The notes beneath the pieces were generated by a model. The model ran no database searches, had not been told where the DNA came from, and was given only the letters and a program-made list of their open reading frames with translations. From Rugamonas sp045984285 (GTDB lineage Bacteria > Pseudomonadota > Gammaproteobacteria > Burkholderiales > Burkholderiaceae_D): a stretch of DNA of 64,000 bases. Location of the stretch: NCBI RefSeq assembly GCF_045984285.3, contig NZ_JBJQIK030000004.1:124001-188000 (forward strand). Direction: 5' to 3'. Both the position numbers and the translations under genes were made by a program. Numbering within the stretch: the stretch's first letter is position 1; each line of letters starts with the position of its first letter. This document shows, in pieces, positions 33,779 through 43,147 of the stretch.

Positions 33779-35675
33779 AGGCGTTCCCCAGTTCCTTGCG
33801 CAGGAAGGCGTCGAACATCAACAGGGTCCAGATCGGCGCGCTGAAATCGCGCCGCCCGGAGAGGTGCTGGGCTGCCAGCTGGTGCAGGTAATCGCTGCGG
33901 AAGATGCCGGTCGAGAGCAGGCCATTTCCGGTCAGGGCCTGGCAGACCCGCTCGCGCAGCGGGCCGCGGAACCACGCCGCGAGCGGCACTGCAAAGCCCT
34001 GCTTGCGGCGGTAAAGGATGTTGTGCGGCAGGTGTCCCGTCATCGCACGCTTGAAAATGTGCTTGCCTTCGCCCCCCCGCAGCTTGAAATGCGGCGGCAG
34101 CGTAGCTGCCCACTCCACCAGCTCATGGTCCAGCAGGGGCGACCGTACTTCCAGCGCATGCGCCATGCTGGCGCGGTCGACCTTGGTCAGGATATCGCCC
34201 GGCAGATAGGTCTTGATGTCGAGGTACTGGATCAGCGACAGCGGATCGTCGAGCTTTGCCGTGCTGGCATGCGCACGCAGCACATCCGCCGCGCGGTAGC
34301 CCTGCAGGCTGGCGCGGAAGGACGGCGTGAAGAGCTGCTCGCGCATGCTGTCGCTCATCAGGGACACGCCGTGGAAGTAGCCGTCCACCAGATCGCGCGC
34401 CAGTGACTCGAAAGTGCTGCGCGCGCGGAAAATGCGCGGCGCCCAGTCGGCTTTCGGATACAGCTTGCCCAGCACGCCGAACAGCGGCCGCCTCGCCACG
34501 GCAGGCATAAGGCGCCGCAGCCGTTCCTCCGCCACCGCGTACCGGTAGCGGCGGTAGCCTGCGAAGCTTTCGTCGCCGCCATCGCCCGACAGGACGACCG
34601 TGACCCGCTGCCGCGCCAGCTGGCAGACGCGGTAGGTAGGAATGGCGGAACTGTCCGCATAGGGCTCGTCGTACAACGCCGCCAGCGTATCGATCAGCGC
34701 GTAATCGTCGGTATCCACGGTTTGCACGTAGTGCCGGGTGCCGTACTGCCGCGCCACCTCGGCGGCGTATGGCGACTCGTCGTAGGCCTTGTCCGCGAAA
34801 GCGATGGAGCAGGTGTTGACGGGCGTGCTGCTTACGCCGGCCATCAGGGCAACCACGGCGCTCGAATCGACGCCGCCGGACAGGAAGGCGCCCAGCGGAA
34901 CTTCCGCGATGAGGCGCATGCGCACCGCATCGGACAGGCGTTCCACCAGCTCCTGCCGCGCTTCGTCCTCGCCCAGCCGGGTATTCTGCTGGAAGGAGAC
35001 GTCCCAGTAGCGCTGCGGCTGCGCCAGCGGTTCGAACATCTGCTGGGTGAGCCGGTAGCCGGGCGGCAGTTTTTCCACCGACTGGAAAATGGTGCGCGGC
35101 TCGGGAATGTAACCGTAGGCGAAATAGTCTTCGATGGCCTGCGGCGCCATGGCGCGCGACAGGCCGGGCAGCGCCAGCAGCGATTTGAGCTCGGAGCCGA
35201 ACGCGAACATGCCGTCCGGCCGCATGGTATAAAACATGGGCTTCACGCCCAGCCGGTCGCGCGCGATGAACAGGCAGCGGCGGTTGCGGTCCCACAGGCC
35301 GAAGGCGAACATGCCGCGGAAGTGTTCAACGCAGGCTTCGCCCCACTGCTCCCAGGCGTGCACGATCACTTCCGTGTCGCTGCGGGTACGGAAGCGGTGG
35401 CCGTGTTCCAGCAGTTCGGTGCGCAGCTGCTGGAAGTTGTAGATCTCGCCGTTGTAGCAGACCAGAACGCTGCCGTCTTCGTTCGCCAGCGGCTGCTGGC
35501 CAAGCGATATATCGATGACGGAAAGCCGCCGGTGGCCGAAGGCCAGGCCGGGCTCGCAGTGAATGCCGCTTTCGTCGGGGCCGCGATGGCGCTGGGTATC
35601 GTTCATGTGCCGCACCAGTGCGGCATCGATATCGCGCTGCCCACGGGTGTCAAACAGGCCTACAATTCCACACAT
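33768..35675 (-). CDS. XrtA-associated asparagine-synthase-type amidotransferase
   Basis: The 635-residue protein starts MCGIVGLFDTRG, giving Cys2 as the class II glutaminase nucleophile, followed by RHRGPDESG, HRRLSVIDISLGQQPL and NGEIYNFQQL. The synthetase half has the ATP-pyrophosphatase loop SGGVDSSAV and SGDGGDESFAGY. It should transfer glutamine nitrogen to an activated carboxylate, probably on a sugar uronic acid or an amino-acid decoration. The start at 35675 is set by Cys2; the frame opens 13 codons earlier. It resembles the exosortase A amidotransferase 1 family. Confidence 0.9.
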   Translation of the reverse strand: MCGIVGLFDTRGQRDIDAALVRHMNDTQRHRGPDESGIHCEPGLAFGHRRLSVIDISLGQQPLANEDGSVLVCYNGEIYNFQQLRTELLEHGHRFRTRSDTEVIVHAWEQWGEACVEHFRGMFAFGLWDRNRRCLFIARDRLGVKPMFYTMRPDGMFAFGSELKSLLALPGLSRAMAPQAIEDYFAYGYIPEPRTIFQSVEKLPPGYRLTQQMFEPLAQPQRYWDVSFQQNTRLGEDEARQELVERLSDAVRMRLIAEVPLGAFLSGGVDSSAVVALMAGVSSTPVNTCSIAFADKAYDESPYAAEVARQYGTRHYVQTVDTDDYALIDTLAALYDEPYADSSAIPTYRVCQLARQRVTVVLSGDGGDESFAGYRRYRYAVAEERLRRLMPAVARRPLFGVLGKLYPKADWAPRIFRARSTFESLARDLVDGYFHGVSLMSDSMREQLFTPSFRASLQGYRAADVLRAHASTAKLDDPLSLIQYLDIKTYLPGDILTKVDRASMAHALEVRSPLLDHELVEWAATLPPHFKLRGGEGKHIFKRAMTGHLPHNILYRRKQGFAVPLAAWFRGPLRERVCQALTGNGLLSTGIFRSDYLHQLAAQHLSGRRDFSAPIWTLLMFDAFLRKELGNAYAK

Positions 35676-36802
35676 TGCGGCACCATCCTTTCCGCGCGCA
35701 GCTTGCGCGCGCACAGTGCGTCATACATGGCGAGATAGGCATCGGCAGAGGCCTGCATCGAGCGCTCTTCCGCAGCCTGCCTTGCCGCCCAGGCGTGCTG
35801 CCGTGCCAGCCATGGCGTGCAGAGATAGCGCTCGATGGCGGAGGCCAGCGCCTGGGCGTTGCCCGGCCCGACCAGCGTTCCCGAAACGCCATCTTCGACC
35901 AGTTCCGGCACACCGCCTACCCGGCTGGCGACGATGGGCAGTCCGCATGCCATCGCCTCCAGCACTGCGCCCGGCGTACCTTCCGCGAGCGAGGGCAGCA
36001 CAAACACCGTCATCTGCTGCAGCAAAGGCAACACATCCGCCCGCGACACGATCGAGCAAAGATGCGCGACACCGCGCCGTTGCGCGCGCAGGCGCAGCTC
36101 GCGCAGGCATGGGCCGCCGCCGACGATAATGAGCCGCACCGCGGCAACACGCTGCTGCAGCAGGGCCAGCGCATCGATCAGCGTTGCCTGGTCTTTCACA
36201 GGGTCCAGGCGCCCTACCGTGCCCACCACGGCGCCGGCGCCGCCACGGTCAGGCCGGGGCATGAAGCGGTCGGTATCGACACCGTTCGGCAGGAAACGGC
36301 TGCGCCCCGCCGGCACGCCGACGCATTCACGGTTCCACGCTTCCATGGCGCGGGAGTTGGCGTAGCAGCAGTCGTAGAAAGGCACCAGGCAGCGGCGCAG
36401 CAGGCGGTGGCGCGTGCGTTCGCCCTGCAGGTCTTCGGCCTCGCGTCCGTGGGCGCCGTTGATACGCACCGGCACACCGGCAGCAAGGGCGGTCACGCCA
36501 TATTCCATCGCAGACAGGTTGTAGGTATGCAGGACCGCAGGCCGAAGGTGGCGCAGCAGGCGCCACAGCTTCACATGCGCGGCAAGGCCAAGGCCGGGCT
36601 GCTTACCCAGGTCGTAGATGGCCACGTCGCACCGCTTCAGGCGTTTGACAAATTCCCTGTCGGTTCCAGCCAGGCTCACAACGGTATGGCGATAGCGTTC
36701 CTCGGGTATGCGGTTCAGGCGTTCGGTCAGCTGGACCTCCATGCCGCCCAGCGCGTAGCGGTAGATCAGGTGAACGATCAGTGGAGGGTTCGTGGTCTGC
36801 AT
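35660..36802 (-). CDS. XrtA-associated glycosyltransferase (TIGR03088-like)
   Basis: The 380-residue GT-B enzyme begins with IVHLIYRYALGGMEVQL, the usual opening of the PEP-CTERM sugar transferase stp2 family. The donor site carries GTVGRLDPVKDQ and SLAEGTPGAVLEAMACGLPIV. It overlaps the downstream amidotransferase start by 16 bp and follows xrtA by 2 bp, so it is part of the same polycistronic unit. Confidence 0.88.
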   Translation of the reverse strand: MQTTNPPLIVHLIYRYALGGMEVQLTERLNRIPEERYRHTVVSLAGTDREFVKRLKRCDVAIYDLGKQPGLGLAAHVKLWRLLRHLRPAVLHTYNLSAMEYGVTALAAGVPVRINGAHGREAEDLQGERTRHRLLRRCLVPFYDCCYANSRAMEAWNRECVGVPAGRSRFLPNGVDTDRFMPRPDRGGAGAVVGTVGRLDPVKDQATLIDALALLQQRVAAVRLIIVGGGPCLRELRLRAQRRGVAHLCSIVSRADVLPLLQQMTVFVLPSLAEGTPGAVLEAMACGLPIVASRVGGVPELVEDGVSGTLVGPGNAQALASAIERYLCTPWLARQHAWAARQAAEERSMQASADAYLAMYDALCARKLRAERMVPQCVEL

Positions 36803-36804
36803 CG

Positions 36805-38352
36805 TTATTCCCTGTCGTTGGCACGCACGGCCGCATGCAGCGCGTTCAACTGCGGTGCAAGCAGGGCACGCAGCACTGCACGTGCCGCGGCCTTGTCTTC
36901 ATCCATCGGAGCAAAGGCCACGAGAATGGCGCCGTCACCGTGGCCCGACTGCAGGCGCAGCCGCATCTGCTGCAGCTTGGCACGGTAGTCGCCCGCTTCC
37001 AGCGCATCGCCGACCACATACCACTGCCAGGCCAGCAGGCGGTCCTGGCCGGCTATCGTCACTTCGCGTATGGGGAGCGTGGTACCGGCGATCCGCTCCG
37101 CGCGGTACGCCGTGCTGGTTTCGTGCCAGGCGGCGCGCTGGCCGGTAAGCTTGTTGATGGAACTGACAAGGCGGCCCTTGCCTCCATCGCGGTAGTAGTA
37201 CACCAGCAGGCCTGCCGGATCAGGTGTACCCTGGAACTGGCGCAGCGTGGCGCTGGCCGGACTGAACGCAGGCAGCCATTCGGTGAAGGGAGCGGTGAAC
37301 GGATGCACGGGCGGCAGTGCCGCCAGCAAGGCCGGTGGCGGGGCGCTCTGGCGCCGCTGCAGCTGCCAGGCATAGGCGGGCCAGGCGGCGACAGCGAGCG
37401 CTGTGCAGGCTATGGCCAGCAACTGCGGCTTGCGGCGGGCAGCTGTCCGCGCCTTGGCAGGAGCGCGGGCCATGCGTTCTTCGTCCGGCTGCTGCCAGAT
37501 GCGGCCTGTCCAGAACAGCGCCGCCATCAGCAGGCCGAAGAAAACCCAGCCGTACAGCACATGGTCGATACCGACTGCCAGCTGCATGCCGCTGCTGTGG
37601 CCTATCATCACGATCATATAGGCCCGCACGCCGTTGGCCAGCACCGGCAAGGCCATCGAGGCCAGGATGAATGCAGCCCGGCGCCGCCAGCTGCGATAGG
37701 TGAGGTAGCCGTAGAGGCTTCCCAGCGTGACCGAGGAAATCAGGTAGCGCAGGCCGCTGCAGGCTTCGACCACCGACCAGTCGCCGGTGGGAATGCTGAA
37801 GTTGTTTCCCTCCCGGATGACGGGTATGCCGCTGAGGCGCAGCGCATCGACCGTGAAACTCGCCGTCAGCTCGATCAGCGGATTGATCAGCGTTTCGCCG
37901 GCAGGCACGGCAAACAGCATGAACAGCAGCGGAAAAGCAATGGCCCGTGCAATGGGCATGCCGAATACAGCGGGAACGGCAAGCACCAGCATGAAGGCCA
38001 GCATGTATTGCCGCACAATTCGTACATCCCCCAGTGTGGCGAGCAGCCACATTGCACCGCATAGCGCAATGGCTGCCGTCGCGGGCCAGCAGCTCGAGAA
38101 CGGCAGCCTCGCCAGCAGGTCCCGGCGGCGCCATACCAGGCCTGCGCTGATCGGCAGGATCAGGTAGCAGTGCGCGAAGGTGCCGGAACGGCTCCAGATG
38201 GCGACGATCGAGCGCGCCGTCTCGGCATAGACCAGCGGCACCAGGGCAATCACGCCGAATCCCAGCAAAAGAATGGCCCGGCTACGGCCGCGCGGCCCGG
38301 CATTGCGTGCGGGTGCATGCCGGTGCAGCGGCATTGGCGCAGGCGCCGTCAT
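36805..38352 (-). CDS. xrtA: Exosortase A fused to EpsI domain
   Basis: The 515-residue membrane protein has about eight transmembrane helices (residues 25-310) with the exosortase catalytic residues Cys198 (VVEACSGLRYL), Arg243 (NGVRAYM) and His252 (VMIGH). This transpeptidase-like enzyme cleaves PEP-CTERM sorting signals in the inner membrane. Residues about 330-515 form a periplasmic EpsI-type (DUF3485) domain (YYYRDGGKGRLVSSINKL...), so this is the XrtA-EpsI fusion form. The ATG at 38352 overlaps the upstream stop by 4 bp and is preferred to frame starts up to 13 codons earlier. No PEP-CTERM substrate is seen in the window. Confidence 0.93.
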   Translation of the reverse strand: MTAPAPMPLHRHAPARNAGPRGRSRAILLLGFGVIALVPLVYAETARSIVAIWSRSGTFAHCYLILPISAGLVWRRRDLLARLPFSSCWPATAAIALCGAMWLLATLGDVRIVRQYMLAFMLVLAVPAVFGMPIARAIAFPLLFMLFAVPAGETLINPLIELTASFTVDALRLSGIPVIREGNNFSIPTGDWSVVEACSGLRYLISSVTLGSLYGYLTYRSWRRRAAFILASMALPVLANGVRAYMIVMIGHSSGMQLAVGIDHVLYGWVFFGLLMAALFWTGRIWQQPDEERMARAPAKARTAARRKPQLLAIACTALAVAAWPAYAWQLQRRQSAPPPALLAALPPVHPFTAPFTEWLPAFSPASATLRQFQGTPDPAGLLVYYYRDGGKGRLVSSINKLTGQRAAWHETSTAYRAERIAGTTLPIREVTIAGQDRLLAWQWYVVGDALEAGDYRAKLQQMRLRLQSGHGDGAILVAFAPMDEDKAAARAVLRALLAPQLNALHAAVRANDRE

Positions 38353-39590
38353 GCTCCGCTCCATGTGCGGGCGCTGCCATCCATCTTCCATTGGTCTTCC
38401 AGCAGCTCCGCAAGGCCGGACAGGCGCGCCTGCCAGCCGTAGCTCATTTCGGCACGGCGGCGCGCGGCGCGGCCGATGGCCGCGAGCGAGGCAGGCGGCA
38501 GTTCCAGCGCCGCCCTGAGCATGCCCACTAATTCGTCGGCGCTGTGCGCCAGCAGCAATTCCATGCCCGATTCGGCATCGATTCCCTCCAGCGCCGGAGG
38601 CGTAAGGATGACGGGTTTCGCCATTGCCATCGCCTCCAGCACCTTGGTCTGCACGCCACGCGCCACCCGCATCGGCGCCACCGAGATAACGGCGTGGGCA
38701 ATATAGGGCCGCACGTCCGGCACGGCGGCGGTGACTGACACGCCGGGCAAGGCAGCAAGGGCCTTCACCTGCGGCGTGGGCCGTGCGCCGACGATCCAGA
38801 AAGTGACCTCCGGATGCTTGCTGCGCACTCCGGGCAGTATCTGCTGCGCAAACCAGGTAGCCGCGTCCGCGTTGGGCCAGTAGTCCATGGCGCCGCAGAA
38901 CACCAGCGGCTGGGTGCCCTGCGGGTAAGGATTGTCATAAGCGCGTTTGGGCGACAGGAAGGCCGTGTCAACGCCGCTGCACAGGACATGGGTGCGCCCT
39001 GCCGCCTCCGGCGCGAGGCGGCGAAACAGGTTCACTTCAGCTTTCGATATGAACAGCGCTGCATCGCAGGCCATGGCCATTTTCTGCTCATAGCGCAACA
39101 GGCGAATGGCCTCATAGCGGTACATGAGCGACGCCGGCCAGCGCCTGCGTTCGGCGAACTGGCGCCATTTGTCGGAATCCACATCGCAGAAATCGACTAC
39201 CCTGCGGGCAGCAGGATAGTCCGCCAGGTACTGCCCCATTGGCGACGAGAACGCGACCATACGTGCAATTCCGTGCTGCGACACGGTGTTGCGCACCCAT
39301 TCGCGCATGGCGGGCCGCCGGTAGTAGTGCAGGGACAGGGATTCGTTGCGCAGCACCGCTCCCGCACAACGCATGCGTGCGAGCCCGGGGCGCAGGCGTT
39401 CGAAATGGGTGGACGTGCAGCTTGCCTCCACCTGGGGAATATGGGGAATGTCGGCCTTGTCGTCGATGAACGCCCCCAGATGGACGCGGTAGCGGCGCGC
39501 AAGGAACAGCAGCAGCTGCCAGGTGCGGATCTTGTCGCCCTTGTTGGGCGGGAATGGCAGGCGCGGAACGAGCAGCAGCAGGTCGTCCAT
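38349..39590 (-). CDS. XrtA-associated glycosyltransferase (TIGR03087-like)
   Basis: The 413-residue GT-B enzyme begins LLLLVPRLPFPPNKGDKIRT, which is diagnostic of the PEP-CTERM sugar transferase stp1 family. The donor half has GAMDYWPNADAATWF and RGVQTKVLEAMAMAKPVI. It couples to xrtA through an ATGA overlap and lies 3 bp after the FemAB gene. Confidence 0.9.
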   Translation of the reverse strand: MDDLLLLVPRLPFPPNKGDKIRTWQLLLFLARRYRVHLGAFIDDKADIPHIPQVEASCTSTHFERLRPGLARMRCAGAVLRNESLSLHYYRRPAMREWVRNTVSQHGIARMVAFSSPMGQYLADYPAARRVVDFCDVDSDKWRQFAERRRWPASLMYRYEAIRLLRYEQKMAMACDAALFISKAEVNLFRRLAPEAAGRTHVLCSGVDTAFLSPKRAYDNPYPQGTQPLVFCGAMDYWPNADAATWFAQQILPGVRSKHPEVTFWIVGARPTPQVKALAALPGVSVTAAVPDVRPYIAHAVISVAPMRVARGVQTKVLEAMAMAKPVILTPPALEGIDAESGMELLLAHSADELVGMLRAALELPPASLAAIGRAARRRAEMSYGWQARLSGLAELLEDQWKMDGSARTWSGA

Positions 39591-39593
39591 GGC

Positions 39594-40637
39594 CTACCCC
39601 AGGTTCCGCGCGATATGCGGACCGATAAGGTTCGCCAGCGAAAGCGGCATGCGCCGCCATGCGCGGATGGCAAGCTGGTAGCGCGGGTTGAACGGATTCA
39701 GGTTCGGCACCTCGTTGCGGCCGTTAAGCCACCATGCATATGGCAGCGGTGAAGCGGAGAAGCCCCAGTTCTTCTTGAAATCGAAGGCGCCGGTGCCTGC
39801 CTTGCTGCGCCCGAAGTCGAACACGGTGCAGCCGCGTTCCACGGCGGCCTGCATCAGGGTCCAGTACATGAAGTCATTGGCCCCGCAAGCACGTGCTGCG
39901 GCGATGCCGCCACCGTAGTACGGCAGCACTTCATCGCGGAAGTAGAAGCTGAGCACCGCGGACATGGTCTTGCGCTGCCGCGAAATCACGCGGATTTCGC
40001 AGTCTTCGCCGAACTCCTTCTTCAGCAGCTGGAAGTAGCGGCGCGACAGCACCGGGGTGCCGAGGTGATGGACGCTGGCCGAATAGGCGCCGAAAAAGGC
40101 TTGGGTGTCGTCCTCAACGCTGCTCCCGAGTCCGGCGCTGAAGCTCTTTCGCAGCACGGCCCGCTGCTTGCGGGGAATGGCGGCAAAGTTAGCGTCGTTG
40201 TCGGCGCTGATCTGCTTGCGGAAGGTGTAGTAGAGATCTTTCTGCGCCCAGCCGGCCGATTCGGCGGCATGCGCACTGTGACGCAGCTCCAGGTGCCGTG
40301 CGCCGATGCGGCAGGCCAGCGACTGCGCTGCTTCGACCAGCACGCGGCGCGCGGCGCGGCAGCTGCCCGCCACGCCGCCGTAGACGCAGAAGGGCAGCGA
40401 CACCAGCCCGTGACCGAACAGGCGGCTGCGCATCTCCGCCATCGGCAGGATGGCGCGGATCTGGCCTTCCTGCTCCACATAGTAGAACCAGGTGCGGTGG
40501 CCGAATGCCTCCTCGATCACCGTTTGCCAGCCCGACCGGTGAAAGAATGTGGCATCCTCCGTTTGCTGGACGAATGCGTCCCAGCGGCGGCGTTCCACCA
40601 TGTCGGAACCCAGCAGGCGCAAAGCGGGCATGCTCAT
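39594..40637 (-). CDS. FemAB-like XrtA/PEP-CTERM system-associated protein
   Basis: The 347-residue GNAT-fold protein matches the FemAB relatives found in XrtA loci, starting SMPALRLLGSDMVERRRWDAF with FFHRSGWQTVIEEAFGHRT and a second acyltransferase half (YYGGGIAAARACGANDFMYW). FemAB proteins use aminoacyl-tRNA to add amino acids to peptidoglycan; the XrtA members may add an amino acid to the polysaccharide, which is unproven. The start at 40637 overlaps the deacetylase stop by 4 bp and replaces a frame start 12 codons upstream. Confidence 0.88.
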   Translation of the reverse strand: MSMPALRLLGSDMVERRRWDAFVQQTEDATFFHRSGWQTVIEEAFGHRTWFYYVEQEGQIRAILPMAEMRSRLFGHGLVSLPFCVYGGVAGSCRAARRVLVEAAQSLACRIGARHLELRHSAHAAESAGWAQKDLYYTFRKQISADNDANFAAIPRKQRAVLRKSFSAGLGSSVEDDTQAFFGAYSASVHHLGTPVLSRRYFQLLKKEFGEDCEIRVISRQRKTMSAVLSFYFRDEVLPYYGGGIAAARACGANDFMYWTLMQAAVERGCTVFDFGRSKAGTGAFDFKKNWGFSASPLPYAWWLNGRNEVPNLNPFNPRYQLAIRAWRRMPLSLANLIGPHIARNLG

Positions 40638-41524
40638 GACGGCTCCAGGAACAGGCGGTCCATGCGCTGCCACGGGAAATCGCGCAGCAGGGCGCGCAGC
40701 CGGGGCTCGGTGCGATGCAGGTTCAGGTAGTGGCGGAAGCGCGCCTTGAGCGGTGCCTGGCGCTGGCGCGGCTGGGCGGGGTCGATCTCCCAGGGATGGA
40801 AGTAGAACACAGCCGGCTTGCCGTCCGCCTCATTCACGCGGCGGATCAGGCTTCGCGACAGTACATAGGGCAGCAGCCTGAAATAGCCGCCGCCACCGGC
40901 CGGCAGCTTTTGCCGCATCAGCAGCGCGGTGCTGATTGGTATTTCGAGCAGGCTGCTGTTACGGAAGCGGAATGGAAAGCGTGGCGCATCCGGCATGCCG
41001 TAATGGTCATGGCGGATCGGGTAAATGCTGGAGCTGTAGCGGTATCCTGCGGCTTCCAGTGCCTGCAAGGCCCACAGGTTGCCGCTGCCGATCGAGAAAC
41101 TGGGCGCGCGGTAGCCGCGCACACACTGGCCGCAGGCATCTTCGAGTATGGCCTTGCTCAGGACGATATCACGGCTGAATTCCTGCATGGTCTGTTCCGA
41201 CGCGCGCCGGTGCGCATAGCCATGGCTGGCGATTTCGTGGCCGGCTTCCGCGATCCGCCGCACCATCCTCGCGTTACGTTCGGCCACCCAGCCCAGCGTG
41301 AAGAAGGTAGCGGTGGCGCCGGCGCCGGCAAACAGGGCGAGGATCCGGTCTACATTGCGCTCTACCCTGCTCTCCATGCCGGCCCAGGCTTCGCGGCGGA
41401 TATGCGCTTCGAATGCCGAGACCTGGAAATAGTCTTCGACATCGACCGTCATCGCGTTGGATATCGCCGGTGCTGGAGAAGCGGCAGGCATTGCGGTGCT
41501 CCCGGAAGGATGCGCAGCGTTCAT
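40634..41524 (-). CDS. XrtA-associated polysaccharide deacetylase
   Basis: The 296-residue protein contains AMTVDVEDYFQVSAFE, the hallmark of the PEP-CTERM-associated deacetylases, then the NodB metal motif SHGYAHRRAS (His pair) and RGYRAPSFSIG. The catalytic Asp is in DVEDYF. Alternative starts exist at the M12 or M25 positions, since the first 24 residues are Ala/Pro-rich and not conserved. It lies 51 bp after the beta-barrel gene and is translationally coupled to the FemAB gene. Confidence 0.9.
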   Translation of the reverse strand: MNAAHPSGSTAMPAASPAPAISNAMTVDVEDYFQVSAFEAHIRREAWAGMESRVERNVDRILALFAGAGATATFFTLGWVAERNARMVRRIAEAGHEIASHGYAHRRASEQTMQEFSRDIVLSKAILEDACGQCVRGYRAPSFSIGSGNLWALQALEAAGYRYSSSIYPIRHDHYGMPDAPRFPFRFRNSSLLEIPISTALLMRQKLPAGGGGYFRLLPYVLSRSLIRRVNEADGKPAVFYFHPWEIDPAQPRQRQAPLKARFRHYLNLHRTEPRLRALLRDFPWQRMDRLFLEPS

Positions 41525-41575
41525 TCTTTCATTGCAGCGCCCACCGCGTTCTGCGCAATGTCAAACTCTGCCGGG

Positions 41576-43129
41576 TCAGAAGCTTGCGGCGAGACTGGCG
41601 GCGATGGCATGTTCACGCACCGGGCGGGGGTCGAGTGCCGAACGGGTATGCAGCATGCGCAGCTCAATGGTGCCGGTCAGCCTTGGCTGCAGGCGGCTGC
41701 TCAGGAACAGGCGCAGGCTCGCGTGACGCGCAGGGTCCGGCAAAGCGCCGGCGAAGGACTCGTTGAAGTTCGCCGCCAGGCTGATATGGCTGCGGCTTGT
41801 GAGCGTGTAGTCCACGACCGCCGTCGCACCGCGCTGGCGCACCTTGTCGTTGACCAGTCCTCCGCTGCTGCCCAGCAGGACGCTGTCGGCCTGGAACAGG
41901 GACAGCGCCTCGCGCCGGCTGTGGAAAACGCTCAGGAGCGCCGTGGTGCGCGCGAGCTGCAGTCCCGCGGATGCCTGGAACTGCCGTTGCAGCATATAGC
42001 GGTTGGTGAAGTAGTTGACGCTGTCCGGCAGCGAACGTGGCAGGCCGCTGGCGCGGATGTAGGCCTCGACGGCAATGGCGCGCTGCACCGGGTCGGGAAA
42101 AGCCGGAATGAAGAGGCGGTTCAGCATGGCGGCCGTATCCACGGCGGAAGGCAGCAGGAACTGCGAGCGCGTGGTCGTGACATCGTCGCTGTAACTGATG
42201 TTCCAGACGGTATGGCGGCTGCGGTGGCTGCCGGCGAGGAAGTAACTGTTGCCGTAGTAGCGCCGCCCGCCGGACACGGTGAGGCTGGTGCGCGGCGATG
42301 GCTGCCAGGCGAAACCGGTCGACCATGAGGCGCCCTGCGTGTCGCTGCCCATGCTTTCGTAGTCGAATTTATCGTAGCCGCCGCCAAGGGTCCAGCTCAG
42401 CTCCGGCGTGAGCGTGTAGCGAAGGGAGAGATTGGCGAAACGGCTGGAGGATGGCGGCGCAATGCTGTCGTCCAGATGCTGGCTGCTCAGGGCCAATGTC
42501 CAGCCTATACGCCGGAATACCCCACCGCTGGCCAGCGTCAGGTTCAGGGTATCGGCCGTGCTGCGCCCGAAACCGAGGTTATCGCTGTCCACCATATCGT
42601 GGGCGTAGCGCAGCTTGGCCGTCGCAAAGGCGCCAAACGCATAGCGAATGTAGGGAGAGACGCGGTAGCTGCGCACCTCGTTCCGGTTGTCGCTCGCGTA
42701 TCCGTTGCCAGGCCCCGCCAGCAAGGGCGTAACCGGCTGCTGCGAGATCGATGCGGAAGCATCGAGAAACAGCAGGTCACTAAGCACTTCCGCCAGCGCG
42801 GCCGCATCCAGCTGCTGCGTAAAGCGGTCGGTTCCGCTGACCCGGTCGCGGGCGTACTCATAAAGATGCCCCTGCCATGAAGCGTTGAACTGCAGGCGCG
42901 GCGTGCGGTCGCTGACGACGAGGCTGGGCGCCAGCTCCATCACGAACTGGCCGGTGCCCTGCCCCGCGGGGCGCAGGTTCACATTATCCGAGTAGCTGAG
43001 CCGCCCGGATATGCCCGGCGTGACGCTCCATTCGCCACGCGCGGCGGGCGCCAGGAGCAGGGCGGCGACTGTGCATGCTTTGCGCACGCTCAAGGGCAAT
43101 ATGGTCATTTCTGCCATCGTTAATCTCAT
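41576..43129 (-). CDS. XrtA-associated outer-membrane beta-barrel protein (TIGR03016-like)
   Basis: The 517-residue protein has a short signal peptide (AALLLAPAARG) and a long series of amphipathic beta-strands, ending ...AASLAASF with a terminal Phe for outer-membrane assembly. It matches the uncharacterised PEP-CTERM-associated barrel family and may be the outer-membrane channel for the polysaccharide. The start is uncertain: ATGs at 43129, 43117 and 43108 are in frame, and the 43117 one has a weak GAG ribosome site. Its start lies only 18 bp from the start of the divergent protease gene. Confidence 0.82.
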   Translation of the reverse strand: MRLTMAEMTILPLSVRKACTVAALLLAPAARGEWSVTPGISGRLSYSDNVNLRPAGQGTGQFVMELAPSLVVSDRTPRLQFNASWQGHLYEYARDRVSGTDRFTQQLDAAALAEVLSDLLFLDASASISQQPVTPLLAGPGNGYASDNRNEVRSYRVSPYIRYAFGAFATAKLRYAHDMVDSDNLGFGRSTADTLNLTLASGGVFRRIGWTLALSSQHLDDSIAPPSSSRFANLSLRYTLTPELSWTLGGGYDKFDYESMGSDTQGASWSTGFAWQPSPRTSLTVSGGRRYYGNSYFLAGSHRSRHTVWNISYSDDVTTTRSQFLLPSAVDTAAMLNRLFIPAFPDPVQRAIAVEAYIRASGLPRSLPDSVNYFTNRYMLQRQFQASAGLQLARTTALLSVFHSRREALSLFQADSVLLGSSGGLVNDKVRQRGATAVVDYTLTSRSHISLAANFNESFAGALPDPARHASLRLFLSSRLQPRLTGTIELRMLHTRSALDPRPVREHAIAASLAASF

Positions 43130-43147
43130 GTGGATCGGGGGTTTGCC

